The position numbers were made by a program, and so were the translations under genes. This document shows positions 19,001 through 27,435 of a stretch of 64,000 nucleotides of DNA, piece after piece. A model generated the notes under the pieces. The model was not told where the DNA came from, searched no databases, and was given only the letters and a program-made list of their open reading frames with translations. Origin of the DNA: Gillisia limnaea DSM 15749 (lineage in GTDB: Bacteria; Bacteroidota; Bacteroidia; Flavobacteriales; Flavobacteriaceae); contig NZ_JH594606.1 in NCBI RefSeq assembly GCF_000243235.1, positions 1,777,228-1,841,227 of the forward strand, given 5' to 3'. Position 1 is the stretch's first letter, and every line of letters starts with the position of its first letter.

Positions 19001-19146
19001 TCATGGATTATAAAACCGGAAATGTAAGCGATAGTCATATAGCACAGATGAACCAGTATGCCGATTTACTTTCTTTGATGAACTTTGAAGTGACAAATAA
19101 AATATTGATTTATATAAATGAAGAGTTGAACATCGCTTTTGTGTAA
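16012..19146 (+). CDS. addA: AddA-like UvrD/REP helicase-nuclease
   Basis: Helicase-nuclease subunit for processing of double-strand breaks before RecA loading. The 1044-residue product has Walker A NASAGSGKTYT (residues 11-21), Walker B FIDEFQDTS (about 389), GDAKQSIYRFRGG, the superfamily 1 motif IMTIHKSKGLEFP (about 725), FTRASQQLYV, and a C-terminal PD-(D/E)XK nuclease with RPDRLIFDG and MDYKTG (about 985-1003). This order is that of AddA/RecB. The start is TTG at 16012, because an in-frame TAG lies upstream without any ATG and the next ATG is well past Walker A. Its likely AddB partner begins 2.9 kb downstream. Confidence 0.9.
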   Translation: MNTQNTFTVYNASAGSGKTYTLVKQYLLLLFNAAKNDSYKNILAITFTNKAVAEMKSRVILNLNALAQEECPANSKNLLTDLVKETGMPATEIKLKSRKILKSILHNYAAFDISTIDRFTHKIIRTFAKDLGIPVNFEVELNIKQVLKEAVDRVISRAGEDKKLTKALLSYTISKADDDKSWDISKDLFEFSALLTQENHQKYVTLLKGKTLQDFEDFSKKLKQETIATEEIINDTAESFFELVDLEGLEKANFNGGYLSKYFEKIRLKDYSRPFGAKWQEEIDDKPLYSKAVPSDKKAVLDLHKAQIILLFKTSRAGIFRREYLKEIIKNLNPLSLLSEISAEIENIKKERSLVLISDFNPTIAAEINQQPAPFIYERLGERYRNYFIDEFQDTSEMQWQNIVPLIDHALSSEHLNNENANLTIVGDAKQSIYRFRGGKAEQFIDLYNDQNPFTTEKNIINLPNNYRSAEKIVEFNNSFFEFISGKFENPVYSELFKSSSQKAIKEFPGYVNISFMETENKEEELELQPERVFEIVKDLESQGMSKSDICVLTRTRNQSFAIAKYLSEQGISIVSSESLLVSNSPEVNFINAIFEFSLTNEDKNLKWKILNYLNHTLNIENPHRNLEQNLAYDGSLFFDWLKEYNINFDLGKLKILTLYEAAEYIIRSFSLIKKSDAYLQFYLDFIFEKTSKNFTGIPAYLELWEQEAGKLSIVAPKTEHAVQIMTIHKSKGLEFPVVIYPFAKTKLRDVSRDYLWVPLPENLDDIPVGYLKASEKMKNWGEFEAAAFRERVDQTEFDNINILYVAFTRASQQLYVISNYELNSKGDEDEKKVSGLLIGFLKSLQLWNENKIYEFGNKELTNYKKEIAAETIRQENYYSSPTRSNAVKLITSSGVIWGSAREEAIKRGNLIHDILSEIDTSEDIQKTLEKFSEKENLDLKEKEEIKEILWQVISHPELSPYFLKESKIYRERDIISPDGALLRPDRLIFDGKTVTIMDYKTGNVSDSHIAQMNQYADLLSLMNFEVTNKILIYINEELNIAFV

Positions 19147-19177
19147 AAGATGATTAATTTTGTAAAAAACAGAAACT

Positions 19178-20371
19178 ATGTACGGAGCAATAAAAGAACA
19201 TTTGCAAAAAGAAATAGAACAAATTAAAGAAGATGGCCTTTATAAAAAAGAACGGATAATAACTTCTCCTCAGGGAGCTGTAATAAAAATTTCTACAGGA
19301 CAGGAAGTGATTAATTTTTGTGCAAATAATTACCTGGGATTGTCCTCACACCCTGAAGTCATTAAAGCGGCAAAGGACACGCTGGATTCTCACGGTTTTG
19401 GAATGTCCAGTGTTCGCTTTATATGTGGTACCCAGGATATCCATAAAGACCTTGAAAAGACCATTGCAGATTTCTACGGAACCGATGATACCATTTTGTA
19501 TGCGGCATGTTTTGATGCTAATGGAGGGATTTTTGAACCTTTGTTATCAGCAGAAGATGCAATAATTTCCGATTCCCTCAACCACGCTTCCATTATAGAT
19601 GGAGTGCGCTTATGTAAAGCAGCAAGATTTCGATATGAGAACGGTAATATGGAAGATTTGGAAAAACAATTGATCGCTGCTAATGAAAAAGGAGCACGCT
19701 TTAAATTGATTGTGACAGATGGGGTATTCTCCATGGACGGACTTTTGGCACCATTGGATAAAATTTGTGATCTGGCCGATAAATATGATGCCCTGGTGAT
19801 GGTAGATGAGTGTCATGCTACTGGTTTTATAGGAAAGACGGGAATTGGCACCATGGAAGAAAAGAATGCCCTGGGAAGAATAGATATCATAACCGGAACC
19901 TTAGGAAAAGCACTTGGAGGTGCAATGGGCGGTTATACCACCGGAAAAAAGGAGATAATTGATTTGCTTCGTCAAAGATCCCGGCCTTATTTGTTCTCGA
20001 ATTCACTGGCTCCTGCAATTGTAGGTGCTTCCTTAAAAGTGTTTGAAATGCTAAAAGGAGACACCAGCTTACGGGATAAGCTGGAGGAAAACACTAAATA
20101 TTTCAAGCAGGGGATTAAAGCTGCCGGTTTTGATATAATAGATGGAGACTCCGCAATTGTTCCTGTAATGCTTCACGATGCCAAACTATCTCAGGATATG
20201 GCCGATAAATTACTCGAAGAAGGCATTTATGTGATTGGGTTTTTCTTTCCTGTTGTTCCCAAAGGCAAAGCGCGCATCCGGGTACAGCTTTCTGCAGCTC
20301 ACGAAAAATCTCATTTGGACAAAGCAATACAGGCATTTACAAAAATTGGGAAGGAACTTGGCGTCATTTAA
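19178..20371 (+). CDS. kbl: Glycine C-acetyltransferase (2-amino-3-ketobutyrate CoA ligase)
   Basis: PLP enzyme that cleaves 2-amino-3-ketobutyrate with CoA to glycine and acetyl-CoA in threonine degradation. The 397-residue product is the family length. Seen: [51 protein letters not shown], the PLP aspartate region [13 protein letters not shown] and the Schiff-base lysine in [27 protein letters not shown] separates it from 8-amino-7-oxononanoate synthase. No threonine dehydrogenase gene lies in the window. It sits 31 bases after the helicase and may be transcribed with it, without an obvious functional link. Confidence 0.95.
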   Translation: MYGAIKEHLQKEIEQIKEDGLYKKERIITSPQGAVIKISTGQEVINFCANNYLGLSSHPEVIKAAKDTLDSHGFGMSSVRFICGTQDIHKDLEKTIADFYGTDDTILYAACFDANGGIFEPLLSAEDAIISDSLNHASIIDGVRLCKAARFRYENGNMEDLEKQLIAANEKGARFKLIVTDGVFSMDGLLAPLDKICDLADKYDALVMVDECHATGFIGKTGIGTMEEKNALGRIDIITGTLGKALGGAMGGYTTGKKEIIDLLRQRSRPYLFSNSLAPAIVGASLKVFEMLKGDTSLRDKLEENTKYFKQGIKAAGFDIIDGDSAIVPVMLHDAKLSQDMADKLLEEGIYVIGFFFPVVPKGKARIRVQLSAAHEKSHLDKAIQAFTKIGKELGVI

Positions 20372-20551
20372 TTTTCAATAAATAGATTGGTTATTGTTAA
20401 ATTATTTCGATCTTTATGATAAATTTGATATAAAAGGGTAAAAAAATTAGGTGCCAATAGCTTGAACTCCTGGTTTAAACTCAGCAAAAACCTAAATAAA
20501 CCCTTGCAAATAGGGCATTTTCGTGCTTAATTAAGAAAACTTTATTATATA

Positions 20552-20559
20552 TAACTTTG
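20552..20559 (+). promoter_or_regulatory. -7 element for the OmpA gene
   Basis: TAACTTTG, an exact TAnnTTTG, about 60 bases before the ATG at 20620, giving a leader near 55 bases. It shows the gene is transcribed separately from kbl. Confidence 0.5.
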
Positions 20560-20619
20560 TTAATATCGATTTTGCACATACTTTTGCTTCAATTAACACA
20601 AAAAATTAAAATAACAGAT

Positions 20620-22026
20620 ATGAAACATCTTAGCAGATTTTTATTAGCTTCATTGTTAGTCTTTGGTCTTACTTCGGTACAGGCTCAGGACGCAAACAAC
20701 CCTTGGGCCATAGGTATTGGTGTAAACGCGGTTGACACATTCCCTACCGGAGAAGATGCTCCTAATGGAGATTTTGGTGAGGATTTTTTCAACGTAAGTG
20801 ACCACTGGAATATTCTTCCTTCGGTTTCAAAACTATCTGTAGGTAGATATATTGGTGGTGGATTCGTGTTTGAAGCAGCAGGTTCTGTAAATCAAATCGA
20901 TAAATTTGGTGATTCAAGTGTAGACGATTTATCATACTATGCATTGGACGGAGCTTTGAATTACAGCCTTAGAGCCGCATTAAACGACGGATGGTTTGAC
21001 CCATTCCTTGGAGCCGGTGGTGGATATACCTGGTTAGACGAAGAAGGATTTGGTACATTAAATGGTACTCTTGGATTCAACTTCTGGTTTTCAGATAACA
21101 TCGCTTTAAACATCCAGTCTACTTACAAATACGCTTTTGAAGACGAAAACCCAACGCACTTTCAACATGCCGCAGGTATTAAATTTGTATTTGGTGGAAA
21201 AGATACAGATGGTGACGGAATCTACGATAAAGATGATGAGTGTCCTGAAACTCCAGGTTTAGCAGAATTTAACGGATGTCCAGATTCTGACGGTGATGGA
21301 ATTGAAGACCGTAAAGATGCATGTCCTATGGAAGCTGGATTAGCCGAGTTTGACGGATGTCCTGATACCGATGGTGATGGTGTTCCAGATCCTCAAGACG
21401 AATGTCCTACAGTTGCAGGTCTTGCCTCAATGAATGGATGTCCTGACGCTGATGGTGATGGTGTAAAAGATAGTGAAGACGAATGTCCTAATGAAGCTGG
21501 TCCTAAAGCAAACAACGGTTGTCCTTTCAAAGATAAAGACGGTGACGGTGTTTTAGATAAAGATGACCAATGTCCAGATGTTGCTGGTACCGTAGCAAAT
21601 AACGGATGTCCTGAAGTATCTGCTGAAGTGATCAAAGAATTGAACGAATACTCTAAAACTGTATTGTTTGACCTTAACAAGGCTACAATCCGATCTGAGT
21701 CTCAATCAGCTCTAAATTCAATCCACGAGATTATGCACGAATATTCTACCACTATTTTCCACATTGGTGGACATACAGATAGCCAGGGTAGTGATGATTA
21801 TAACCTGAAATTATCTAAAGAACGTGCTGCTTCAGTAAGAGAATACCTTGTTTCTAAAGGAATTCCAGCTAGCAGATTAACTTCTGAAGGTTACGGAGAA
21901 GCCCGACCAATTGCAACGAATAATACTGCTGCAGGAAGACAGGATAACAGAAGGGTTGAAATCTCTTTGGATAAAGATAAAGAAGTTAGAAAAACTGCAA
22001 CAGACAGTACTTCTACGAATAACTAG
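20620..22026 (+). CDS. OmpA family outer membrane protein with TSP3 repeats
   Basis: Major outer membrane protein linking the membrane to peptidoglycan. The 468-residue precursor begins with a signal peptide (MKHLSRFLLASLLVFGLTSVQA, cleavage before QDANN). A beta-barrel-like N-terminal domain to about residue 190 is followed by five calcium-binding thrombospondin type 3 repeats of the form DxDGDGxxDxxDxCP, then an OmpA C-terminal domain (VLFDLNKATI, GGHTDSQGSDDYNLKLSKER, NRRVEISL). I chose the ATG at 20620 because a start 63 bases earlier would add a tail ahead of a perfect signal peptide. Codon use is biased toward GGT and GAT-rich codons, as expected of an abundant protein. Confidence 0.95.
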   Translation: MKHLSRFLLASLLVFGLTSVQAQDANNPWAIGIGVNAVDTFPTGEDAPNGDFGEDFFNVSDHWNILPSVSKLSVGRYIGGGFVFEAAGSVNQIDKFGDSSVDDLSYYALDGALNYSLRAALNDGWFDPFLGAGGGYTWLDEEGFGTLNGTLGFNFWFSDNIALNIQSTYKYAFEDENPTHFQHAAGIKFVFGGKDTDGDGIYDKDDECPETPGLAEFNGCPDSDGDGIEDRKDACPMEAGLAEFDGCPDTDGDGVPDPQDECPTVAGLASMNGCPDADGDGVKDSEDECPNEAGPKANNGCPFKDKDGDGVLDKDDQCPDVAGTVANNGCPEVSAEVIKELNEYSKTVLFDLNKATIRSESQSALNSIHEIMHEYSTTIFHIGGHTDSQGSDDYNLKLSKERAASVREYLVSKGIPASRLTSEGYGEARPIATNNTAAGRQDNRRVEISLDKDKEVRKTATDSTSTNN

Positions 22027-22050
22027 TAAAAAAGTTTAAACTTTTTTTTG

Positions 22051-22078
22051 AAAACGCCCCGTTCTTACGGGGCGTTTT
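22051..22078 (+). terminator. Terminator after OmpA
   Basis: AAAACGCCCCG and CGGGGCGTTTT form an 11-bp stem with loop TTCTTA, followed by CTATTTTT. A second A/T hairpin precedes it at 22028-22048. Confidence 0.92.
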
Positions 22079-22091
22079 CTATTTTTAGCCT

Positions 22092-24851
22092 ATGATATCT
22101 TTTATTTCTGAAATTCTTCAAAAGCTCCACAACCAAGGTGAGACTCTTTCTGAGATCTCTTTTATTTTACCCAGTAAGCGAGCTGGTTCCTTTTTAAGGA
22201 AGGAACTTTCTACTAGCATAAATCAGCCTGTTTTTTCTCCCACCATTTTAAGTATCGAAGAATTTTCAGAAAATATCTCAGGACTCAAAACAATAGATGC
22301 TACAACATCCTTATTCGAGTTTTATTCAGTTTATTTGGAGTTAACACCTAAGGAACAAACAGAGGATTTTGAAAGCTTCAGCAATTGGGCACAAACCCTG
22401 CTTCACGATTTTAATGAAATAGACCGGTATCTAATTCCCCCGGACTCTATTTTCAATTACCTGTCTGAGATTCAAGATATCAATCATTGGTATTTACAAC
22501 CGGAAAAATCAAACCTGGTAAAAAACTACCTCCAATTCTGGAAAAAATTACCTCAATACTATAAAAGCCTCAAAAATAATCTGCTGGAAAAAAACCAGGG
22601 ATATCAGGGGTTAGTTTACAGGCAGGCTTCAGAAAAAATTGAGGAATACGCTCAGGATAATTCACAAAAACATATATTCATTGGATTCAATGCATTAAAT
22701 GCGGCAGAGCAACTCATCATTCAAAAAATGCTGGAATTTAATTCACAGATATTCTGGGATATAGATGAGGTCCATTTTCAGGATTGGGATCATGATGTCT
22801 CATTGTTCATGAGGGAATATGAAAAAACATGGAAATATTATATCGAGCACGATTTTGAGAAGCCTTCTGCACATTTTAATGCAGAAAAGGACATTGAAAT
22901 AATTGGAATCCCAAAAAGTATAGGTCAGGCAAAATATGTGGGAGAGATCCTTGATAACCTAAGCCAGGAGCAACTCAACGCTACTGCATTGGTTCTAGGT
23001 GACGAGGGATTGTTGTTACCTATGTTAAATTCTCTTCCTCCTACTGTTGAAGCGCTCAATATTACGATGGGATACCCCCTGAAATATAGTCCTTTCGCTT
23101 CCCTTTTTGAAAAATTATTTGAGATCCTGAAACTTGAAAAAAACCAATTCTATTATAAAGATGTAGTTTCGATTCTAAGCAATCCCATCATTCAAAAAGC
23201 CACGAAGAACAAGTCAGATGAAGTGATAGGTCGTATTAAAAAAAATAATCTTCTTTACCTCTCTAAAAAGCAGATTATGGATTTCTTTACGGCCGAAGGA
23301 AGATCAATGATTTCACATTGCTTTATTGAAGGGAAAATCGCTCCCCTGCAAATCCTTCAGAACTTTAATGAACTTATCTTAAAAATTCGTGGACTGCTTC
23401 AGGAAGACACAGATGAGCTCAATCTTGAATTCCTGTATCATTACCATAAAGTTATGGAACAGCTAACAGAACTGGTTAAAAAGTATCCTCACCTTAAAAC
23501 AACAGCTTCTCTGCAAAATTTTTACAAAGAATTAAGCAGCCTTCAAACGCTGGATTTTCAGGGGAAACCTTTTCAGGGGTTGCAACTTATGGGAATGCTG
23601 GAATCAAGGGTTTTAGATTTTGAAACCGTTATTCTCACCTCTGTGGATGAAGGAACGCTCCCCGCAGGGAAAAGCAATAATTCTTTTATTCCGTATGAAC
23701 TTAAAAAGGCTTATAACCTGCCTACTTACAAAGAAAAAGATGCGGTTTACACCTATCATTTTTATCATCTTTTACAAAGAGCTAAAAAAGTGTATCTTTT
23801 ACACAACTCCGATACCGATAGCCAGATGGGTGGTGAAAAAAGCCGTTTTTTGATCCAGCTGGAGATCGAAAAACATGCATTCCACAACATCAAAAATTCT
23901 GTCGTTGTTCCAGATGTTCCTATAATAGACAATCGACTGCAAAGCGTGCAAAAAACTCCGGAGATCCTTGAAAAGCTAAAGACCCTTGCCGAAAAAGGCT
24001 TCTCCCCTTCATCACTCACAACCTACATCAGGAATCCTCTGGACTTTTATATTCAATATGTGCTGGGCATACGGGATAAGGAAGAAGTGGAGGAAACAGT
24101 GGCACATAATACATTGGGAACTGTGGTCCATGAAACTCTAGAGGCATTTTACAAGCCGCTTGAAGGTAAGCATCTAAGCATAGAGCTCTTGGAGGAATTT
24201 ATCCGGAAAACCCCGGAGGAAGTGATTAAAAAATTTAAAGCAAACTACAGTGAAGTTCCTCTTTCCACCGGGAAAAATTTACTGATATTTGAAGTGGTAA
24301 AACGCTACGTAACCAATTTTTTAAAAACCGAATTAGAGGAATTAAGATTCGGGAAGAAAATTGAAATACGGGAGATAGAAACAAATTTGAAAACGCCCTT
24401 GGTGATAAAAGAACTGGATTTTCCTGTAAATATTCGGGGAAATGTCGACAGAGTAGATGTTACAGATGGTATTTTAAGGATTATAGATTATAAAACCGGG
24501 AAAGTACTACAGAATCAGTTGGAAATAACTGACTGGGACCTGCTGACCTCAGATTATGATCACTATGCTAAACCCTTCCAGGTGTTGATGTACGCTACAA
24601 TGTTGCTACAAGATAAAAATCCGGGATTAGCTGTGGAAGCCGGAGTAATATCATTTAAGAATCTAAAAGCCGGATTCCTGAAGTTTGCTGAAAAAGACAA
24701 ACCCGGTCGTGGAGCGATAAAAAAAACGGCTTTAGATGATGTCATTTTGGAAAAATTTAAAGAACAACTAGAAAAACTAATTCTGGAAATATGCGATCCG
24801 GAAATCGCATTTAATGAAAAAGAGATAAAAACAGCGTATGGAGCTTATTAA
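22092..24851 (+). CDS. AddB-like PD-(D/E)XK nuclease family protein
   Basis: Probable second subunit of the helicase-nuclease for double-strand break processing. The 919-residue product starts with ISEISFILPSKRAGSFLRKEL, the degenerate ATPase start seen in Bacteroidota AddB-like proteins, has an inactive helicase-like body (VILTSVDEGTLPAGKSNNS) and ends with a RecB-type nuclease: SPSSLTTYIRNPLDFYIQYVLG, LGTVVHETLE, VRGNVDRVDV-type region and IIDYKTGKV (about residue 798). The four cysteines that hold the Fe-S cluster in Bacillus AddB are not seen. It overlaps the following hydrolase gene by 14 bases. The name AddB is by analogy, so I leave the symbol empty. Confidence 0.85.
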   Translation: MISFISEILQKLHNQGETLSEISFILPSKRAGSFLRKELSTSINQPVFSPTILSIEEFSENISGLKTIDATTSLFEFYSVYLELTPKEQTEDFESFSNWAQTLLHDFNEIDRYLIPPDSIFNYLSEIQDINHWYLQPEKSNLVKNYLQFWKKLPQYYKSLKNNLLEKNQGYQGLVYRQASEKIEEYAQDNSQKHIFIGFNALNAAEQLIIQKMLEFNSQIFWDIDEVHFQDWDHDVSLFMREYEKTWKYYIEHDFEKPSAHFNAEKDIEIIGIPKSIGQAKYVGEILDNLSQEQLNATALVLGDEGLLLPMLNSLPPTVEALNITMGYPLKYSPFASLFEKLFEILKLEKNQFYYKDVVSILSNPIIQKATKNKSDEVIGRIKKNNLLYLSKKQIMDFFTAEGRSMISHCFIEGKIAPLQILQNFNELILKIRGLLQEDTDELNLEFLYHYHKVMEQLTELVKKYPHLKTTASLQNFYKELSSLQTLDFQGKPFQGLQLMGMLESRVLDFETVILTSVDEGTLPAGKSNNSFIPYELKKAYNLPTYKEKDAVYTYHFYHLLQRAKKVYLLHNSDTDSQMGGEKSRFLIQLEIEKHAFHNIKNSVVVPDVPIIDNRLQSVQKTPEILEKLKTLAEKGFSPSSLTTYIRNPLDFYIQYVLGIRDKEEVEETVAHNTLGTVVHETLEAFYKPLEGKHLSIELLEEFIRKTPEEVIKKFKANYSEVPLSTGKNLLIFEVVKRYVTNFLKTELEELRFGKKIEIREIETNLKTPLVIKELDFPVNIRGNVDRVDVTDGILRIIDYKTGKVLQNQLEITDWDLLTSDYDHYAKPFQVLMYATMLLQDKNPGLAVEAGVISFKNLKAGFLKFAEKDKPGRGAIKKTALDDVILEKFKEQLEKLILEICDPEIAFNEKEIKTAYGAY

Positions 24852-25713
24852 GAAAACAAATATCCAAATTGAAGGAAGGCACAATAAACCAATTTTAACA
24901 GATTTGTTTTTCTCCGATGATGAAAAGCTGAAACCCGTAGTTATATTTTGCCACGGATACAAAGGTTTTAAAGACTGGGGACCCTGGGATAAAATGGCGG
25001 AGTTCTTTGCGGAGAAAGGATTTCTTTTCGTTAAATTCAATTTTTCACACAATGCCACTACCCCTGAAAATCCTACGGAATTTATGGATATTGAAGCATT
25101 TGGGGAGAACAATTACATCAAAGAGCTCGATGATCTTCAATCTGTAATTGACTGGCTTCTCCTGCCCGATTTTGACCATGGAACGCTCCTGGATAGTTCC
25201 AGGATCAATTTGATAGGTCATTCCCGGGGCGGTGGAATTTCAATTATTAAAGCAGCCGAGGAAAACCGAATTGATAAACTGGTAACCTTCTCCTCTGTGA
25301 GCGATTTCGGTTCCCGTTTTCCCGAAGAAAAGGTTTTGGAACAATGGAAAGAAAAAGGCGTGAGTTACATAGTGAATACAAGGACAAAACAGCAATTGCC
25401 GCATCATTTTCAATTCTACACCAATTTTAAAGAGAATGAAGAAAGGTTAACTATTTCCAGGGCCACAAAAAAACTTGATATCCCACATTTAATCGTTCAC
25501 GGAAGCAATGACACCTCAGTTCCAATAAGCGATTCAGGAAAGTTATTTGAATGGAGTCCTTTTCCGGATCTTCTTCTGGTAGAAGATGCCGATCATGTTT
25601 ACAATACCTCCCATCCCTGGAACAATAGCGACTTGCCAAAAGCCTTTAAACATGTACTCGATAAAACCCGGGAGTTTTTTGACACCGAAACGGAGTACCT
25701 CATAAAAAATTAA
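24838..25713 (+). CDS. Alpha/beta hydrolase (serine esterase/peptidase-like)
   Basis: A 291-residue cytoplasmic hydrolase. Seen: CHGYKGFKDWGPWD (oxyanion region), nucleophile elbow GHSRGGG (Ser about residue 127), the acid in IVHGSNDTSVP and the His in VEDADHVYN, so a complete triad. Overall it resembles dienelactone-hydrolase or prolyl-oligopeptidase-like esterases. The start overlaps the end of the AddB-like gene by 14 bases, which suggests coupled translation. The substrate is unknown; involvement in DNA repair is not implied. Confidence 0.85.
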   Translation: MELIKKTNIQIEGRHNKPILTDLFFSDDEKLKPVVIFCHGYKGFKDWGPWDKMAEFFAEKGFLFVKFNFSHNATTPENPTEFMDIEAFGENNYIKELDDLQSVIDWLLLPDFDHGTLLDSSRINLIGHSRGGGISIIKAAEENRIDKLVTFSSVSDFGSRFPEEKVLEQWKEKGVSYIVNTRTKQQLPHHFQFYTNFKENEERLTISRATKKLDIPHLIVHGSNDTSVPISDSGKLFEWSPFPDLLLVEDADHVYNTSHPWNNSDLPKAFKHVLDKTREFFDTETEYLIKN

Positions 25714-25797
25714 AGACCGAAAATAATACTATCTCGTGAACTTTAGAAGAAAGCAATAATGAAGTTAAATAAGATTTTACCACTTTAAATTTTTGTT

Positions 25798-25805
25798 TAT
25801 CTTTG
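25798..25805 (+). promoter_or_regulatory. -7 element for tRNA-Ala
   Basis: TATCTTTG, an exact TAnnTTTG, 11 bases before the first base of the tRNA. Predicted start about 25812. Confidence 0.55.
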
Positions 25806-25816
25806 GATCCGAATTT

Positions 25817-25890
25817 GGGGGATTAGCTCAGTTGGCTAGAGCGTTTGGCTGGCAGCCAAAAGGTCATCGGTTCGACTCCGATATTCTCCA
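25817..25890 (+). tRNA. tRNA-Ala (anticodon GGC)
   Basis: Folds as a standard cloverleaf: acceptor GGGGGAT/ATTCTCC (with two G-U pairs), D stem GCTC/GAGC, anticodon stem TTTGG/CCAAA with loop CTGGCAG, and T arm ATCGG-TTCGACT-CCGAT. The anticodon is GGC, reading GCC and GCU alanine codons. The discriminator base is A and CCA is not encoded, as is common in this lineage. It is a single tRNA, not part of an rRNA operon. Confidence 0.97.
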
Positions 25891-25891
25891 C

Positions 25892-25919
25892 AAAAACCAC
25901 TCTTTTCAGGGTGGTTTTT
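25892..25919 (+). terminator. Terminator after tRNA-Ala
   Basis: AAAAACCAC (25892-25900) and GTGGTTTTT (25911-25919) form a 9-bp stem immediately after the tRNA. Confidence 0.85.
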
Positions 25920-25940
25920 CAGTTTGATAAAAAATCAATT

Positions 25941-26795
25941 ATGGAATTTAGATTTTATGGATGGGCAAGAGTTCTACTCTTAATTATTCCGTATTTAATA
26001 ATTGTAGGTTTATTTCAATTTGGAGGAATGATTTTAGCCGGTGTAAATTACGATTACGATTCACAAATTGAAGAAACCTCCCTCCAGCGTTTAGTGGTAC
26101 AATTCTCAAACTTATTCGGGAATTTCCTTGTACTGTGGATTTTCATGAAGTACGTCGATAAAGAAAAGTTTATTGAACTAGGTTTTCATATAAGGTCAAA
26201 ATTAAATCATTTTATCGTTGGTCTTATTTTGGGAGCATTGATAATGTGTGTGGGTTATCTTCTTCTAGTATCTATTGAAGAAATTACATTTCAATCCATT
26301 TCCTTTAATTTTATTGAAATACTTATCTCATTAGGGATTTTTACAATTGTGGCTTTTGTAGAGGAAACTTTATTTAGGGGGTATGTCCTTAGAAATTTTA
26401 TGAGGTCCTTTAATAAATATTTAGCCCTGCTAGTTTCCTCTTTTCTTTTTGCAGCCCTGCATGGATTCAATCCTAATTTTGATATGTTAAGTTTTTTGAG
26501 TTTATTTTTAGCGGGGATGGCTTTGGGTATTTCTTATATTTATACCAAAAATCTCTGGTTCCCTATAGGCCTGCATCTGAGTTGGAACTTTTTTCAGAGT
26601 ATATTTGGGTTTAATGTAAGCGGGCAAAATTTTTATTCTTTGTTTCAAACACAAATAACAAGTGAAACCTTGCTAAATGGAGGGGAGTTTGGATTCGAAA
26701 ATTCAATTCTGGGAATTATTGCTGAAATTGCCATTGTATTAATGATTTTCTTATATTTTACGTTTTGGAAACCAGGTAAAACCATTCCGGTATAA
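25941..26795 (+). CDS. CPBP family intramembrane metalloprotease
   Basis: Integral membrane CAAX-protease/bacteriocin-processing type enzyme, 284 residues with about seven hydrophobic segments. The catalytic motifs are present: EETLFRGYVL (EExxxR, about residue 146), FAALHGFNPN (first His) and GLHLSWNFFQS (HxxxN). I chose ATG 25941: an upstream in-frame start at 25845 lies inside the tRNA and its terminator. Members act on prenylated or signal peptides, in bacteriocin immunity or in unknown roles; no target can be named here. Confidence 0.9.
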   Translation: MEFRFYGWARVLLLIIPYLIIVGLFQFGGMILAGVNYDYDSQIEETSLQRLVVQFSNLFGNFLVLWIFMKYVDKEKFIELGFHIRSKLNHFIVGLILGALIMCVGYLLLVSIEEITFQSISFNFIEILISLGIFTIVAFVEETLFRGYVLRNFMRSFNKYLALLVSSFLFAALHGFNPNFDMLSFLSLFLAGMALGISYIYTKNLWFPIGLHLSWNFFQSIFGFNVSGQNFYSLFQTQITSETLLNGGEFGFENSILGIIAEIAIVLMIFLYFTFWKPGKTIPV

Positions 26796-26826
26796 ATATA
26801 TTTCTGTTGAATTAGCGAAGCATCCT

Positions 26827-27333
26827 ATGAATAAAATAAGACTTTCTGAAGTAAAGGATCTTCGGGAAATAAAATCCCTCACAGAGGCCTGTGCTGTTGC
26901 CATGCAGGAAAAAGGAATTTTTCAGTGGAATGAGCATTATCCATCCTTAGAAAAATTGCAGGCAGATATTGAAAAAAGAGAACTATTTGTACTTGAAGAT
27001 CAGGGTAAAATCTTGGGAATTATTGTGCTTACCGGGTTTATGGACAGAGAGTATATTCCAATAAATTGGTTGACCAAAAACAGCAACAACCTTTACATCC
27101 ATAGATTTGCGGTTCATCCATTGGTTTGGAGTAAAGGTTTTGGCCAAAAACTAATGGGTTTTGCTGAAAACTATGCCAGGCTAAATAATTTTGTATCTGT
27201 AAGACTTGATACCTTCAGTAAAAACAAAAGAAATCAACGATTTTATGAAAGCAGGGGATATCACAAATTGGGGGATATCTATTTTCCCAAACAAAGCGAA
27301 GATCCTTTTCACTGCTATGAATTAATTCTGTAG
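26827..27333 (+). CDS. GNAT family N-acetyltransferase
   Basis: A 168-residue single-domain acetyltransferase. Seen: LSEVKDLREIKSLTEACAVA at the start, FVLEDQGKILGIIVLTGF-type central strands, the acetyl-CoA site IHRFAVHPLVWSKGFGQKLM (motif A, with V/KGFGQKL replacing the usual QGxGxxL) and FYESRGYHKLGDI near the end. It follows the CPBP gene by 31 bases on the same strand. The acceptor is unknown. Confidence 0.87.
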   Translation: MNKIRLSEVKDLREIKSLTEACAVAMQEKGIFQWNEHYPSLEKLQADIEKRELFVLEDQGKILGIIVLTGFMDREYIPINWLTKNSNNLYIHRFAVHPLVWSKGFGQKLMGFAENYARLNNFVSVRLDTFSKNKRNQRFYESRGYHKLGDIYFPKQSEDPFHCYELIL

Positions 27334-27380
27334 AATATCTTTAATTAATGTGCAGATAGATCAGGTAGAATAAAATAAAA

Positions 27381-27414
27381 AAAGCCACCATCCTTAAAAG
27401 AGAACGATGGCTTT
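27381..27414. terminator. Bidirectional terminator between GNAT and M14 genes
   Basis: AAAGCCA (27381-27387) and TGGCTTT (27408-27414) form a 7-bp stem preceded by an A-run; converging genes on both sides. Confidence 0.7.
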
Positions 27415-27435
27415 ATATTCAGCATTAATTCGCTT

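Noticed and set aside
20557..20619. 21-residue N-terminal extension of the OmpA protein
   Set aside because: The frame begins in the promoter -7 element; ATG 20620 gives a standard signal peptide.
25845..25940. N-terminal extension of the CPBP protease reading from inside the tRNA
   Set aside because: The extension is the translated tRNA-Ala and its terminator; ATG 25941 is directly followed by the first membrane segment.
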